Of a stretch of 64,000 nt of DNA, positions 46,601-59,000 are shown one piece after another. This DNA is from Microbacterium sp. (GTDB lineage Bacteria; Actinomycetota; Actinomycetes; Actinomycetales; Microbacteriaceae): the NCBI GenBank assembly GCA_019510305.1, contig JAEKKN010000028.1, forward strand, positions 81,154-145,153. Direction: 5' to 3'. Made by a program: the position numbers and the translations under genes. Within the stretch, counting starts at the first letter, position 1, and every line of letters begins with the position of its first letter. The notes beneath the pieces were generated by a model. The model worked only from the letters and a program-made list of their open reading frames with translations. It was not told the origin of the DNA and ran no database searches.

Positions 46601-49600
46601 CCGGACGATCGCCGTTCCCGTGCTCGCGAACGACTCCGACCCCGAAGGCGATGCGATCTCGCTGGTCAAGAAGGGGCTGGAGATCGCTCCCGATGCCGGT
46701 GTCGAGGCCAGCGTGTCGGGCGACCGTGTCGTGGTGAAGGCGCCGAACACGTCGATGGACACGTCGATCCAGTACACGATCCGCGATGCCAGGGGAGCCA
46801 CGGCGACGGCCGTGCTGCAGATCACCGTCGACGAGGACGTGCCGCTGAAGGTGCCGACGGCGCGCGACGATCGCGTGGTCGCGGCCGACGCGAAGGAGAG
46901 CCTGCGCGTCGACGTCGACGTGCTCAAGAACGACGAGGACCCGGACGGCACCGTCGACGCGCTCGATCTGTCGGTCGAATCCGGCGGCGTCGTGCAGGAC
47001 GACCGCTCCATCAGGGTGACCGTCGGCGCGGAGCGTCAGCTCATCCGCTACACGATCACCGATCAGGACGACCAGGCGGCTTCCGCCTTCCTCTTCGTCC
47101 CGGCGCTGAGCGAACTGCGCCCGACGCCGACGTCCACGAAGCCGGTCGTGGTCAAGAGCGGCGAGACGATCGAGCTTCCGCTGTCGAAGTACGTCACGGT
47201 CGCCGGCGGTGGCGACGTCGTGATCACCGAGGCGGCGAAGGTGAGCGCGGTGAACGCCGACGGAGCACCGCTCATCAAGGACCAGTCGACCCTCGTCTAC
47301 ACGTCGAAGCCGGGGTACTTCGGCAAGGACGCGCTGACATTCGAAGTCACCGACGGCACCGGTCCGGACGATCCCGAGGGTCGGAAGGCGACCATCACGA
47401 TCCCCATCACGGTGCTGCCGCCGGAGAACCAGCAGCCGGTGTTCGTGAACGGCCAGGTCGAGGTGGCCCCCGGAGAGCCGGCCACGACTCTGGATCTCGC
47501 CGCCCTCACGACCGACCCCGATCCGGAGGACGCGGACAACATCAGCTTCACCGTCAGCGGTCAGCCGAGCGGCGGCGTGAAGGCGCGCATCGACGGCACG
47601 AAGCTGCTCGTCGAAGCCGATTCGAGCACGCCCAAGGGGACGAGCGCGACCGTGCAGCTGCGCATCGACGACGGAACGACCGAGCCTGTCGAGGGCTCGG
47701 TGGCGGTGCTGGTCGCCGCGTCCACCAGATCGCTGCCGACGGCGAACACCGACACCGTCCCCGAAGCCGATCAGGGCAAGTCCATCACGGTGCCCGTGCT
47801 CGACAACGACGTGAATCCGTTCCCCGAGACGCCGCTGAAGGTCGTCTCCGCCGTGTCCGAGACGGGATCGGGCGCGGTGTCGTTCACCGCGAGCGAGGTG
47901 AAGATCACACCCGATGCCAGCTTCGTCGGGACCATGGTGGTGCGCTACCGCATCCAGGATGCGACGAAGGATGCCGACCGCGAGGTCGACGGTCGCATCG
48001 TCGTGACCGTGCAGGGTGTGCCGGAGGCCCCCGGCACCCCGACGGTGTCGAGCGTGCAGGACCGCACCGTGGTGCTCTCCTGGTCGCCGCCGGCGAACAA
48101 CGGCGCCGAGATCACCTCGTACACCGTGACCTCCGTCGCGGGCAACTACACGAAGAAGTGCACCTCGACGACGTGCACGCTCGACGGGCTCACGAACAAC
48201 GTCGAGTACGTGTTCCAGGTCGTGGCGACCAACCGCGTCGGCGATGGCAAGCCCTCGGCGACCTCGGCCGTGGCCCGCCCCGATGCGCGCCCCGACACCC
48301 CGCAGCCGCCCAAGCTCGTGTTCGGCGACAAGAGCCTCAAGGTCTCCTGGGTGACGCCGACCACGCCTGGTTCGCCGGTGGAGTCGTACACGCTCGAGAT
48401 CTCGCCGGCCCCGCCATCGGGAATCGCTCAGAAGACCGGCGTGACCGGCAACTCGCTCACCTGGGACGGACTGGAGAACGGCGCGAACTACCAGGTTCGC
48501 GTGCAGGCCGTCAACCGAGCGCCTGAGCCGTCCAGCTGGAGCGGGTGGTCGGCCGCAGAGATCCCGGCCGGAGTGCCCGGCACGGTGCCCGCGCCCGCGG
48601 CGCACAGCGCGCCGTCGGTCGGCAACCAGGCGCAGATGACCGTGACCTGGGGCGCCGCGCCTCAGAACGGCGACGCGATCGCGGAGTACCAGCTCATCGT
48701 GATGCGCGGCGGAAGCGTCGTGAACCGCGTCACCGGCATCCCCGGAACCCAGCTCAGCCAGACCGTGACCGTGGCGACGTCGACGGCCGACTACACATAC
48801 GCCGTGCTCGCCCGCAACAAAGCCGGCTGGAGCGCGCAGAGTCCCGCGTCGGCACCGCAGCGCGCGTTCGGCAGCCCGGGTGCGCCGACCATCACCGGGG
48901 CGCAGGAGCACGACGGCTACGTCACCGTGACATACAGCGTCGCAGACACCAACGGGGCGAACGCGGCAAGCGGAGAAGTGCGTTACGAGTACTCCCTCAA
49001 CGGCGCCGCGTGGAGCCGCAGCTGGGACGGGACGCGCATCAACGCGGCCAACGGCGCCAGTTACACGGTCCGGGTCAGGGCGTACTCGGTCGTGAACGGA
49101 CAGGAATCGCAACCGGGGGCGTCGTCCGCGTCCTCGGCCCCGCTTCGGCCGTACGGGCCGGTGCGGAACCCGGGTGTCTCGGCCGCGAACCAGGGCACGT
49201 CGGTCAAGGTCGCCTGGTCCCCGCCGAACCCGAACGGCCGAAACATCGTGCAGGTGCTGGTCAGCCTCGACAACGGCGGCTGGCAGGACCTCGGTCTGAG
49301 CGGCAGCCGCAACCTCGGCAACGGGTACAGCGAGACGCACAGCATCCAGGTCAAGGCCAAGGACGAGGCCGGCCAGTGGTCGAACGTGGTGTCCGCATCG
49401 GCGGTGACCGACTCGAAGCCGGTACCCGAGGCGTGGGTCACCAGAGGTGAAGCGAAGACGAACGGCTGCACCAGCGTGAACGGCGGACCCTGCTACAACC
49501 TCAAGCTGAACACCAAGAACTTCGCGGGCGGCTCGTACCGCGTCGAGTGCACCGCCGACGGGAAGGTCTTCTCGACCAACGCGGGGTTCCCCGTCGACAT

Positions 49601-49709
49601 CCCCTCGAACGGATCGGTGATCATCGACTGCTGGAACGGCTACGTCACCCGGAAGGGCGTGAACATCATCGGCGGCAACCCGTCGAGCGCGCAGGAGGGC
49701 AACTTCTAG
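43631..49709 (+). pseudogene. Giant surface protein 2, frameshifted
   Basis: Frame one runs from the ATG at 43631 (MKVFSRMRARPKTLASAAG) to a stop at 46360 (909 aa). The homologous continuation is in another frame, from about 46221 to 49709. The total of 6079 nt is one base more than 2026 codons. The layout matches the paralogues: membrane helix, head starting [20 protein letters not shown], acidic linker, Asp-rich Ig/cadherin-like domains (LDNDTDADGD), Fn3 domains ([16 protein letters not shown]), and a Cys-containing tip (NGCTSVNGGPCYN, FPVDIPSNGSVIIDCW). As written it would give a secreted head without Fn3 part and tip. It may be a true pseudogene, a phase-variable gene or a sequencing error. 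Confidence 0.8.
46214..46223 (+). other. Frameshift site in giant gene 2
   Basis: After CAG AAG (46211-46216) four bases GATC precede GGA TAC ATC. The paralogues have QQKAAGYVTV here, so the expected spacing is a multiple of three. One base is extra, or two are missing. Downstream the protein resumes as GYITIQVRAIDEE. No slippery heptamer or homopolymer is present. Confidence 0.8.
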
Positions 49710-49723
49710 ACGCCGTCACGAGC

Positions 49724-49776
49724 ATGCACCCATGGGCAGAACTGCCCATGGGTGCATGACCGCCGACGGCTAGACT
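49724..49776 (+). promoter_or_regulatory. Long palindrome plus TAGACT promoter of giant gene 3
   Basis: ATGCACCCATGGGCAG (49724-49739) pairs perfectly with CTGCCCATGGGTGCAT (49742-49757) around AA: a 16-bp stem 14 nt after the stop of giant 2. Its core (49732-49749) is the shared ATGGGCAG-NN-CTGCCCAT element. TAGACT is at 49771-49776, 21 nt beyond the core. It can be both a terminator for giant 2 and an operator for giant 3. Confidence 0.7.
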
Positions 49777-52775
49777 CGGCACGGGCGTGGAGTGCCTCAG
49801 CGCGCACGCGCGGGCACCCGAGAGCGTGGCCCTGGGGGGAACCGGGTATGAGGGTGCTGTCGTGGATGCGCGCGCGTCCGAAGGTGCTGGCGTCGACGGC
49901 CGGAGTCGCTATCGCGGCCGTGGCCATCACCACGATGGCGATCACGTACCAGGGCAATCCCACCACCAAGGTCGATCTGAACGACGGCGGCGTATGGATC
50001 ACGAAGACCTCGAGCGTGCTCGTGGGGCACTTCAATCACGAGTCGACCCTGCTCGACGGAGGTCTTCGGACCACCGGCGAGAACTACGACATCCTGCAGG
50101 ACAAGAGCAACATCCTGCTCGTCGACCGCGGCTCGTCCTCGGTCACGGCAATCGACGCCGCACGCGTCGCGCTCGGTGACAACAGCCGCATCCCGGCGTC
50201 GGCGAAGGTCGCGCTCGGCGACAAGACGGCCGCGATCCTCGACCAGAAGTCGGGAAAGCTCTGGGTCGTGCCCGTGAAGGGCATCGCGGCCTTCGAGATC
50301 GAATCCGCGAAACCCGCCGCTGACCTCGGCGCCGGGGCCGATGCGACAGTCGCCTCCGACGGCACCGTGTTCGGCCTGTCCGCGGAGCGCGGCGAGGTCG
50401 TCACCATCCCGGTCGACCGCGAGGGCCAGGAGCTCGCGTCCTCGACGGCCTCCCTCGGCGACATCGACGACTCCATCGCCCCGAAGATCACGGCCGTCGG
50501 GCGAGTGCCCGTCGTCCTCGACGCGGCAGCAGGAGTGGTCACCACCCCCGGCGGGTTCCGGACGAAGATCGCGGATGCTGCGGACGCGGTGCTGCAGCGG
50601 GCGTCCGCAGCATCCGGCGAGGTCGTGCTGGCCACCGCCGACGCACTGGTGAGCGTGCCGCTCGACGGCAGCGAGCCGACCACGACCAAAGCAGGGGGCG
50701 CCGGCATCCCCGCCGAACCTGTCTCATTGCGCGGCTGCACGTACGGCGCCTGGGCGGGGTCCGCCCGTTTCGTGCGCGAATGCGCCGGATCCGAGGACGA
50801 CGTCTCCGCCCGGATCAGCGGAGCCGAGGCATCGACCTCGCTCACCTTCCGCGTCAACCGCGACGTCATCGTGCTGAACGACGCGGTGGGAGGCGAAGCG
50901 TGGCTCGCGAACGAGAGCCTGCAGCAGGTCGACAACTGGAACGACATCACTCCGCCCGAGGGTGAGACCGAGAACGAAGAGGACTCCACCCAGGAGACGG
51001 TGGAGACGACGCTCCCCGATCGCAAGGCGGATAACACCCCTCCGGAAGCAGGAGACGACGCCTTCGGCGTGCGCCCAGGGGCGACCGCGCTGCTGCCGGT
51101 CCTCGACAACGACAACGACCCGGACGGCGACGTTCTGGTCGCCGAGCTGATCGAGCAGCAGCCCTCCATTGGAACCGTGCAGTCGATCCAGAACGGCGGC
51201 TCGCTGCAGATCGCCGTCGACGCCAAGGCGTCGGGCACGGCGTCGTTCACATACGAGGTGAACGATGGCCGCTGCGGCAAGGACACGGCCGTGGTCACCC
51301 TCGCGGTCCACGACGGCGATGTGAACGCGGCGCCGACGGCCAAACGCAAGACCAGCCTGACGGTCGAGAGCGGCGGCACGATCTCCTACAACATCCTCCC
51401 CGACTACATCGACCCCGACGGCGACGACATCTATCTCCAGAACGTCGAGCCGGCGCCGGGCGACGAGGTCGACTTCACCACCGACGGCCAGATCACCTAC
51501 AAGGCGACGGCGAGCCTGCAGGGACGCAAGGACGTTCAGGTCACGATCGCGGACGCCCTGGGGGAGGTCTACACGGGTTCGATCTCGCTCGATGTGCGTC
51601 CGCAGGGGTCGACCGCGCCGAAGACGAACGCCGACCACGTCGTGACCCGCGTCGGCGAGCAGGTCACGGTCTCCCCGCTGGCCAACGACACCAGCTCCGG
51701 TCGCGAGCGCCTGCGGCTCGGGCGTGCCGACGAGGTCGCCGGCGCCACGGTTCTGCCCGACTTCACGAACGACACCTTCACCTTCGAGTCCGACGTCCCG
51801 AACACGTACTACGTTCAGTACCTCGCCACGGCCGGACCCGAGAACGGCGAGGGACTGGTCCGCGTCGACGTGCTCGACGCGGCCGCGAGCGAGCTGCCGC
51901 CCGTCGCCGTGCGCGACGTCGCCCTGCTCCCCACCGGCGGAGACGTCCTCGTCGGCGTACTGGCCAACGACATCGATCCCTCGGGCGGCGTCCTGGTCAT
52001 CCAGTCCGTGTCGATCGAAGACCGCACCGGCGTCTCGGTCTCCGTGCTCAATCACGAGACGCTGCGGATCACCGATCAGGGTGCGCTCAAGGATCAGGTC
52101 CGCATCAGCTACACGATCTCGAACGGCACCGGTTCGGCCGACGGCGAGGTCGTCGTGATCCCGATCCCCGCCCCCGACAAGATCCTCCAGCCCGTCGCGA
52201 ATCCCGACATCGTGTACGTGCGCGCCGACGACGTCGTGACGATCCCGGTGCTCGACAACGACACGCATCCGAGCGGCGATGCCCTGCACGTCGCGCCCGA
52301 GCTGATCGAACCCTTCGTCGACCCCGCCGACGGCGAGGCGTTCGTGTCGCAGGACACGGTGCGTTTCAAGGCCGGGTCCGAGGCGAAGACCGTGTACCTC
52401 ACGTACGAGGCCGTCGACTCCCGCCAGCAGAAGGCCGCGGGCTACGTGACCGTGCAGATCCTGCCGGTCGACGCCGAGACGAACGCTGCGCCCAGCCCGA
52501 AGGACATCACCGCGCGAGCGCTGAGCGGCACCGAGATCGACATCGCGGTGCCGCTCGACGGCATCGACGCGGACGGCGACTCCGTCGAGCTTCTGAACAT
52601 CTCATCGAGCCCGACGAAGGGGCGCATCACCGCCACCGGCGCCAACTACTTCACCTATGAGGCTCTCGACGGGTCGACCGGCGTCGACACCTTCACCTAT
52701 CTGGTGCGTGACCATCTCGGCAAGGAGAGCACCGCGACGATCCGGGTCGGCATCGCGCCACCGGAGGACGTCAAC

Positions 52776-53034
52776 CAGGAGCCGTACGCGGTGAAGGATG
52801 CGGTGGTGGTGCGTCCTGGGCGTGAGATCGCGGTGCCGGTGATGGCGAACGACTCCGATCCCGAGGGTGACAAGATCACTCTGGTCGATGAGGAAAACGA
52901 TGGACTCGAAATCCCGGAGATCGACGGGCTGTCGGCGCGTTGGAGACGTCGTTGCAGTACACGATCCGCGACGCGCGGGGTGCGACGGCGTCGGCGGTGC
53001 TGCAGATCACGGTCGACGAGGACGTGCCCTTGCT
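52776..53034 (+). repeat. Near-identical tract shared by giant genes 3 and 4
   Basis: From 52776 the sequence matches 58973 onward with six base differences that I can count before the deletion junction and none in the next 90 nt. Synonymous positions are conserved too, including unusual CGT, GTG and GGG codons, while giant 2 differs widely here. This is what recent gene conversion or unequal crossing-over would leave. Confidence 0.7.
52931..52948 (+). other. 43-nt deletion junction in giant gene 3
   Basis: GTCGGCGCG (52931-52939) is joined directly to TTGGAGACG. In giant gene 4 the same two stretches (59131-59139 and 59183-59191) are separated by 43 nt. The triplet GCG borders both ends in the intact copy, so slippage or microhomology joining would explain it. 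Confidence 0.85.
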
Positions 53035-55930
53035 GGCGCCCGTCGCGCGCGACGACCGCGTCCGTCCTGAAGACCTCACGGGCACAGGGCTGACCGCTGA
53101 CATCGACATCCTGAAGAACGACGAGGACCCGGACGGCACGACCGAAGGGCTCGCACTCGACCTCGGCACGGGCGCCAGGGAACTCGACGACGGCATGGTG
53201 CGCGTCACCGTCACAGACGAGATGCAGCTGATCCGTTACACGCTGACCGACCGTGACGGACTGGAGGCCTCGGCGTTCATCTTCGTCCCCGCGATCTCCG
53301 GTCTGCGTCCGACCCTGAAAGACGGCACGAAGCCCGTGCAAGTGGTCAGCGGCGAGACCAAGTCGCTGCCGCTGTCGGAGTATGTGACGATCGCCGGCGG
53401 AGGCACCGCCCGCATCACCGAGCATGCGAAGGTCAGCGCCATCCACGCGAACGGCGCCGACCTCGTGCAAGACGAGACGACGCTGGTCTACACGTCGGCG
53501 GCCGGGTTCTTCGGCCAGGACGCGGTGACGTTCGAAGTCACCGACGGCACCGGCCCGGATGATCCGGAGGGGCGCAAGGCGACGCTCACCATCCCGATCG
53601 ATGTGCTGCCGCCGGAGAACCAGCAGCCCTCGTTCACGGGCGCGCAGATGGAGGTCGCCCCGGGTGAGGACGCGATCGGGCTGGACCTCGCCGCGCTCAC
53701 CGACGACCCCGATCCTGACGACGCGGACTCGCACACGTTCACGTACGTCAGCGGGGCAGGCTCCGGGATCAAGGCAGAGGTCGACGGAGCGACGCTGCGC
53801 GTCTCGGCCTCTTCCGATGTCGAGAAGGGCACCGTCGCCTCGCTCACGCTGAGGATCACCGACGGCGTCACCGAACCCGTCGAGGGGACCGTGCAGGTGA
53901 TGGTGACGGCATCCACGCGTCCCCTCCCTGCGGCGAACACCGACACGGTGTCCGAGGCCGACCAGGGCAAGAGCATCACCGTGCCAGTGCTCGCCAACGA
54001 CTTCAACCCCTTCCCCGAGACGCCGCTCACGCTCGTGTCCGCGGTGACCGAGTCGGGCAGCGGCGGCGCGACCGTGAAGGGCGACTCGGTCGTCGTGACT
54101 CCGTCAGCGAACTTCGTCGGGACGATGGTGGTGCGATACCGGATCCAGGATGCGACGAAGGATGCCGAGCGCGAGGCGAACGGGCAGGTCGTCGTCACGG
54201 TGCAGGGCGTCCCCGATGCGCCGGGCACCCCGACCATCACGAGTGTGCAGGATCGCACGGTCGTGATCTCCTACGGCGCTCCGTCGAACAACGGGGCCGA
54301 GATCACGAGGTACACCGTGAAGTCGGTCAAGGGCGGGTCGTACAGCAAGGAGTGCACCTCGACGACCTGCACGCTCGACGGGCTGACCAACAACGTCGAG
54401 TACACGTTCCAGGTGACCGCGACCAACAGGGTCGGCGAGGGCAAGCCCTCCGCGGCGTCCGAGGTGGCCCGCCCCGATGCCCGACCGGACACTCCGCTTC
54501 CGCCGACGCTCGTGTTCGGCGACCGGTCGCTTTCGGTGAGCTGGAAGACCCCGTCGACGCCGGGATCTCCCGTCGAGAGCTACACGCTCGAGATCTCGCC
54601 GGCGCCCCCGTCGGGGATCACCCAGAAGCAGGTGACGGGCAACTCCCTCGTGTGGGAGGGCCTCGAGAACGGATCGAACTACCAGGTTCGTGTGCAGGCG
54701 CACAACAAAGCTCCGGAGCCGTCGGCCTGGAGCACCTGGTCGGCGAAGGAGGTCCCTGCGGGTCCTCCGCTGAAGCCTGCGGCTCCGACCACCGCCGAGA
54801 TCCAGGGCGTCGGCACGCAGGCGCAGATGCAGGTCAGCTGGGTGCCGCCGGGGATCAACGGCGACAAGCTCGACGCGCTCGAGCTGCAGGTGTGGGAGGG
54901 CGGCACCCTGGTGCGCACGATCACGCCCGCCGCAGATGCCAAGACGCAGGCCGTGACGGTCCCGACCTCGGAGACGCCGTACACGTACCGGATCCGTGCG
55001 CACAACAAGGCCGGCTGGGGTGACTACAGCGACGCCTCGGCGCCGCGCCGCGGCGTGAACCGGCCGGGCAAGCCCACCGGGGTCACCGCGAAGCCGACCG
55101 GCGCCGACGGCCAGCTGCAGGTGGCGTACACACCGGGCGCTCGCAACGGCGCCGCGGCGAGCGAGATCGCCTACCAGTACTCGCTCAACGGCGGCGGCTC
55201 GTGGGCGAACCTGCCGGGCAACGGCGTCATCGGCGGCCTCGCCAACGGCACCGACTACAACGTGACCGTCCGCGCTCTCGCCACCGTGGCAGGAACCGCC
55301 TACCCCGGCGACTCTTCGGACGTGGCGAGAGGCAACCCGTACGGCCCGCTGAAGCAGCCGCGAGCGACGGCAGCAGGCAACAGCACCAGCGTGACGCTGG
55401 GGTGGGACGGCAACGTCTCGGCGAACGGACGTGCGATCACGAAGGTCGAGATCAGCATCGACGGGGGCGGCTACCAGACGGTCGCCAACAGCGGAGCGCA
55501 GACGGTGGGGAATGGCCACAGCCAGACCCACAGCATCCGCGTGAGAGCGACGGATGCAGTCGGCCAGACCGTCGAGAGCGCGACGGCGAGCGCCGCTTCT
55601 GATCCGCCGCCCCCGCCCACCGCCTACATCACCTCGGACGGTGACGCCAACGGCCAGGACAACTGCGGCGACGGCACCTGCGCCTGGTACTACGTGCACA
55701 TGGACAACTTCGCGGCCAACACCTCGTACTCGGTGCAGTGCGCCGACTACCGTCCTGCCGACGGCTATTGGGGTTCATGGGGCGGTCCGTACTCCGTGAC
55801 CACGGACGGCAACGGGCACTACGAGGGCCGGCTCGGCTGCTACCACGGCTCACGCGGCTACGGCACCTATCAGGCGTCCGTCGTCATCAACGGCACGGAG
55901 TACGAGCGACGAGCATGGAACTGACCGCCC

Positions 55931-55980
55931 GCCCGTGGGCAGCTCTGCCCATGGGCGCTCGAGGCCTCGGCGGTTAGACT
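55931..55980 (+). promoter_or_regulatory. Palindrome plus TAGACT promoter of giant gene 4
   Basis: GCCCGTGGGCAG (55931-55942) pairs with CTGCCCATGGGC (55945-55956) with one G-U pair. The core GTGGGCAG-CT-CTGCCCAT is at 55935-55952. TAGACT is at 55975-55980, 22 nt beyond the core, and the ATG is 67 nt after the -10. It begins six nt after the stop of giant 3. Confidence 0.7.
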
Positions 55981-56047
55981 CGACGGGTGCGTCGCCGCTC
56001 GCGGGGCGCGGAGAGTGCGAGTGACTGACCCAGGGGGGAGTCCGGGG

Positions 56048-59000
56048 ATGAAGGCGTTGACGTGGATGCGTGCGCGCCCGCGACGGCTCGCGTCCGCCGC
56101 AGGCGTCGCCGCCGGTGCGGTCGCCCTCACCACACTCGCGTTCGCGTACCAGGGCAACCCGACGACCAAGGTCGATCTGAACGACGGCGGCGTCTGGATC
56201 ACGAAGACGTCGAGTCTGCTCGTCGGGCACTTCAACCACGAGTCGACGCTCCTCGACGGCGGGCTGCGGACCGCGGCCGAGAACTACGACATCCTCCAGG
56301 ACGAGACGAACGTCCTCGTGGTCGATGAGGCGGCGTCGACCGTCACCGCGGTCGACCCCGCCAGAGTCACGCTCGGCGACTCCGCCAAGATCCCGGCATC
56401 CGCGAAGGTGGCGCTCGGCGATCGCACCGCAGCCGTCCTCGATCGCGACTCCGGTGATCTCTGGGTCGTTCCGGTGCGCGGCATCGCCGCCTTCGAACCC
56501 GAGACCGCCGAGCCCGTCGCCGAACTGGGCGAGGGCGCCGAGGTCGCGGTCGCCCAGGACGGCACCGTGTTCGGGCTGTCCGCCTCGCGCGGCGAAATCG
56601 TCACGATCCCGGTCGACCGCGAAGGGCAGCCGCTCGACTCCTCTACCGCGTCGGTCGGCGATCTCGACACCTCGGAGGCCCCGCAGATCACGGTCGTCGG
56701 CCGGACTCCCGTCGTCTTCGACGCCGCTGCAGGCGTGCTGACGACGCCCGGCGGGTTCCGCACGAGCATCGGGGACGCGGCGGATGCCGTGCTCCAGCAG
56801 TCGTCTGCGGCGGCATCCGCCGTGCTGGTCGCGACGAGAGACGAGCTCGTCTCGGTGCCGCTCGACGGCGGTGAGCCGACGACGACGAAGGCCGGCGGCG
56901 ATGGCGAGCCGGCGGCGCCGGTCTCGCTGCTCGGCTGCGCCTACGCCGCCTGGGCCGGAAGCGCGCGATTCGTCCGTGACTGCACGGGTGATGCGAGTGA
57001 CGTCGAGGCGCAGATACCGGGCGCTCGGAACTCGACCGCTCTGACCTTCCGGGTCAACCGCGATGTGATCGTGCTGAACGACGCGGTCGGCGGAGAAGCG
57101 TGGCTCGCCGACGAGAGTCTGTCGCAGGTCGACAACTGGGAGGATCTGGTCCCGCCGGAAGGCGAATCGGACGACCAGGAGGACACCACGGAGGAGACGG
57201 TCCAGACGACGCTCCCCGAGCGCTCGGATCAGAACACCCCGCCGGTCGCCGAAGACGACTCCTTCGGCGTCCGCCCTGGTGCGTCGACGATGCTGCCGGT
57301 GCTCGACAACGACAACGATCCCGATGGCGACGTGCTGGTCGCCGCGCTCGCCGAGCAGCAGCCGGCGCTCGGCACCGTGCAGCCGATCCAGGACGGCGGA
57401 TCGCTGCAGATCGCCGTCGATGAGAAGGCGTCGGGGACGGGCAGCTTCACCTACGAGGCCGACGACGGACGTGGGGGCAAGGACACCGCGGTCGTCACGC
57501 TCTCGGTGCACGGATGGGACGTGAACTCGGCCCCCGGCCCCAAGCGCAAGACGAGTCTCACAGTCGAGACCGGCGGCACGATCTCGTACAACATCCTCCC
57601 CGACTGGATCGACCCCGACGGCGACGACATCTACCTGAAGTCGGTCGTCGCGGCACCCGGCGACGAGGTCGAGTTCACGACCGACGGGCAGATCAGCTAC
57701 AAGGCCACGGCGAGCCTGCAGGGTCGCAAGGACGTCGAGGTGACCGTCGCTGACGGCTTCGGCGAGGTGGGCACGGCGACGATCACGCTCGATGTGCGAG
57801 CCGAGGGCAGCACCGATCCGAAGACGAACGCCGACCACGTCGTGACGAGGGTCGGCGAGCAGGTGACCGTGTCTCCGCTGAGCAACGACACCAGCTCGGG
57901 GGCCGAGCCGCTGCGGCTGGGGCGCGTGGGCGATGCGCCCGGCGCGGCCGTGGCGCCCGACTTCACGAACCAGCAGTTCAGCTTCACCGCGCAGGCCGCC
58001 GGGACCTACTACGTGCAGTATCTGGCGACCGCGGGTCCGAAGAACGCCGAGGGTCTGGTCAGAGTCGACGTGCTCGACGCGAGCGCCTCCGAACTCCCGC
58101 CGATCGCGGTCCGCGACGTCGCGCTGCTGCCCGCAGGCGGCGACGTGCTGGTCGGAGTGCTGGCCAACGACACCGACCCCGGCGGCGGGATCCTCGTCGT
58201 GCAGTCGGTCTCGATCGACCCGAGCAGCGGGGTCTCGGTCTCGGTGCTCGACCACGAGACGCTGCGGATCACCGACCAGGGATCGCTCGATGGGCAGATC
58301 CGCATCGAGTACACGATCTCGAACGGCTCCGCATCCGCCGACGGCGAAGTGATCGTGATCCCGATCCCCGCCCCCGACAGCATCCTGCCGCCGGTCGCCA
58401 CCCCCGACACCGCCTATGTGCGTGCGGGCGATGTGGTCACGATCCCGGTGCTCGACAACGACGTGCAGCCGAGCGGCGGTGCCCTGCACGTCGCGCCCGA
58501 GCTGATCGAGCCGCTCGTCGACCCCGCCGACGGCGAGGCGTTCGTGTCGCAGGACACGGTGCGGTTCAAGGCCGGCTCCGAGGCGAAGACCGTGTACCTC
58601 ACGTACGAGGCCGTCGACTCCCATCAGCAGAAGGCCGCCGGACTCGTCACGATCCAGGTGCTTCCCGTCGACGAGGCCACCAACTCGGCACCGCGCCCGC
58701 AGGACCTCGTCTCGAGAGCGCTCGCCGGATCCGAGACCAACATCGCGGTGCCGCTCGACGGCATCGACGCCGACGGCGACTCCGTCGAGCTTCTCGACAT
58801 CGCCTCGAGCCCGACCAAGGGCCGCATCACCGCCACCGGGCCGAACTTCTTCACCTACGAGGCGTTCCGAGGTTCTTCCGGCGTCGACTCCTTCACCTAC
58901 CGCGTGCGCGATCATCTCGGCAAGGAGAGCACTGCGAGCATCCGCGTGGGCATCGCTCCGGTGCAGTTGGTCAACCAGGAGCCGTATGCGGTGAAGGATG

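Larger units (their letters stand above)
49848..55924 (+). pseudogene. Giant surface protein 3, broken by a 43-nt deletion
   Basis: The ATG at 49848 (MRVLSWMRARPKVLASTAG) has GGGGGGA seven nt upstream. The first frame ends at 53093 after 1081 residues, the last 50 of them out of frame. The homologous remainder continues from 52940 to 55924. Adding back the 43 nt present in giant 4 gives exactly 2040 codons. Architecture as giant 2. The tip is different again: NCGDGTCAWYYVHMDNF, VQCADYRPADGYWG, RLGCYHGSRGYG. Truncation removes half the stalk, the Fn3 domains and the tip. All other parts look under selection, with no second lesion. Confidence 0.82.
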
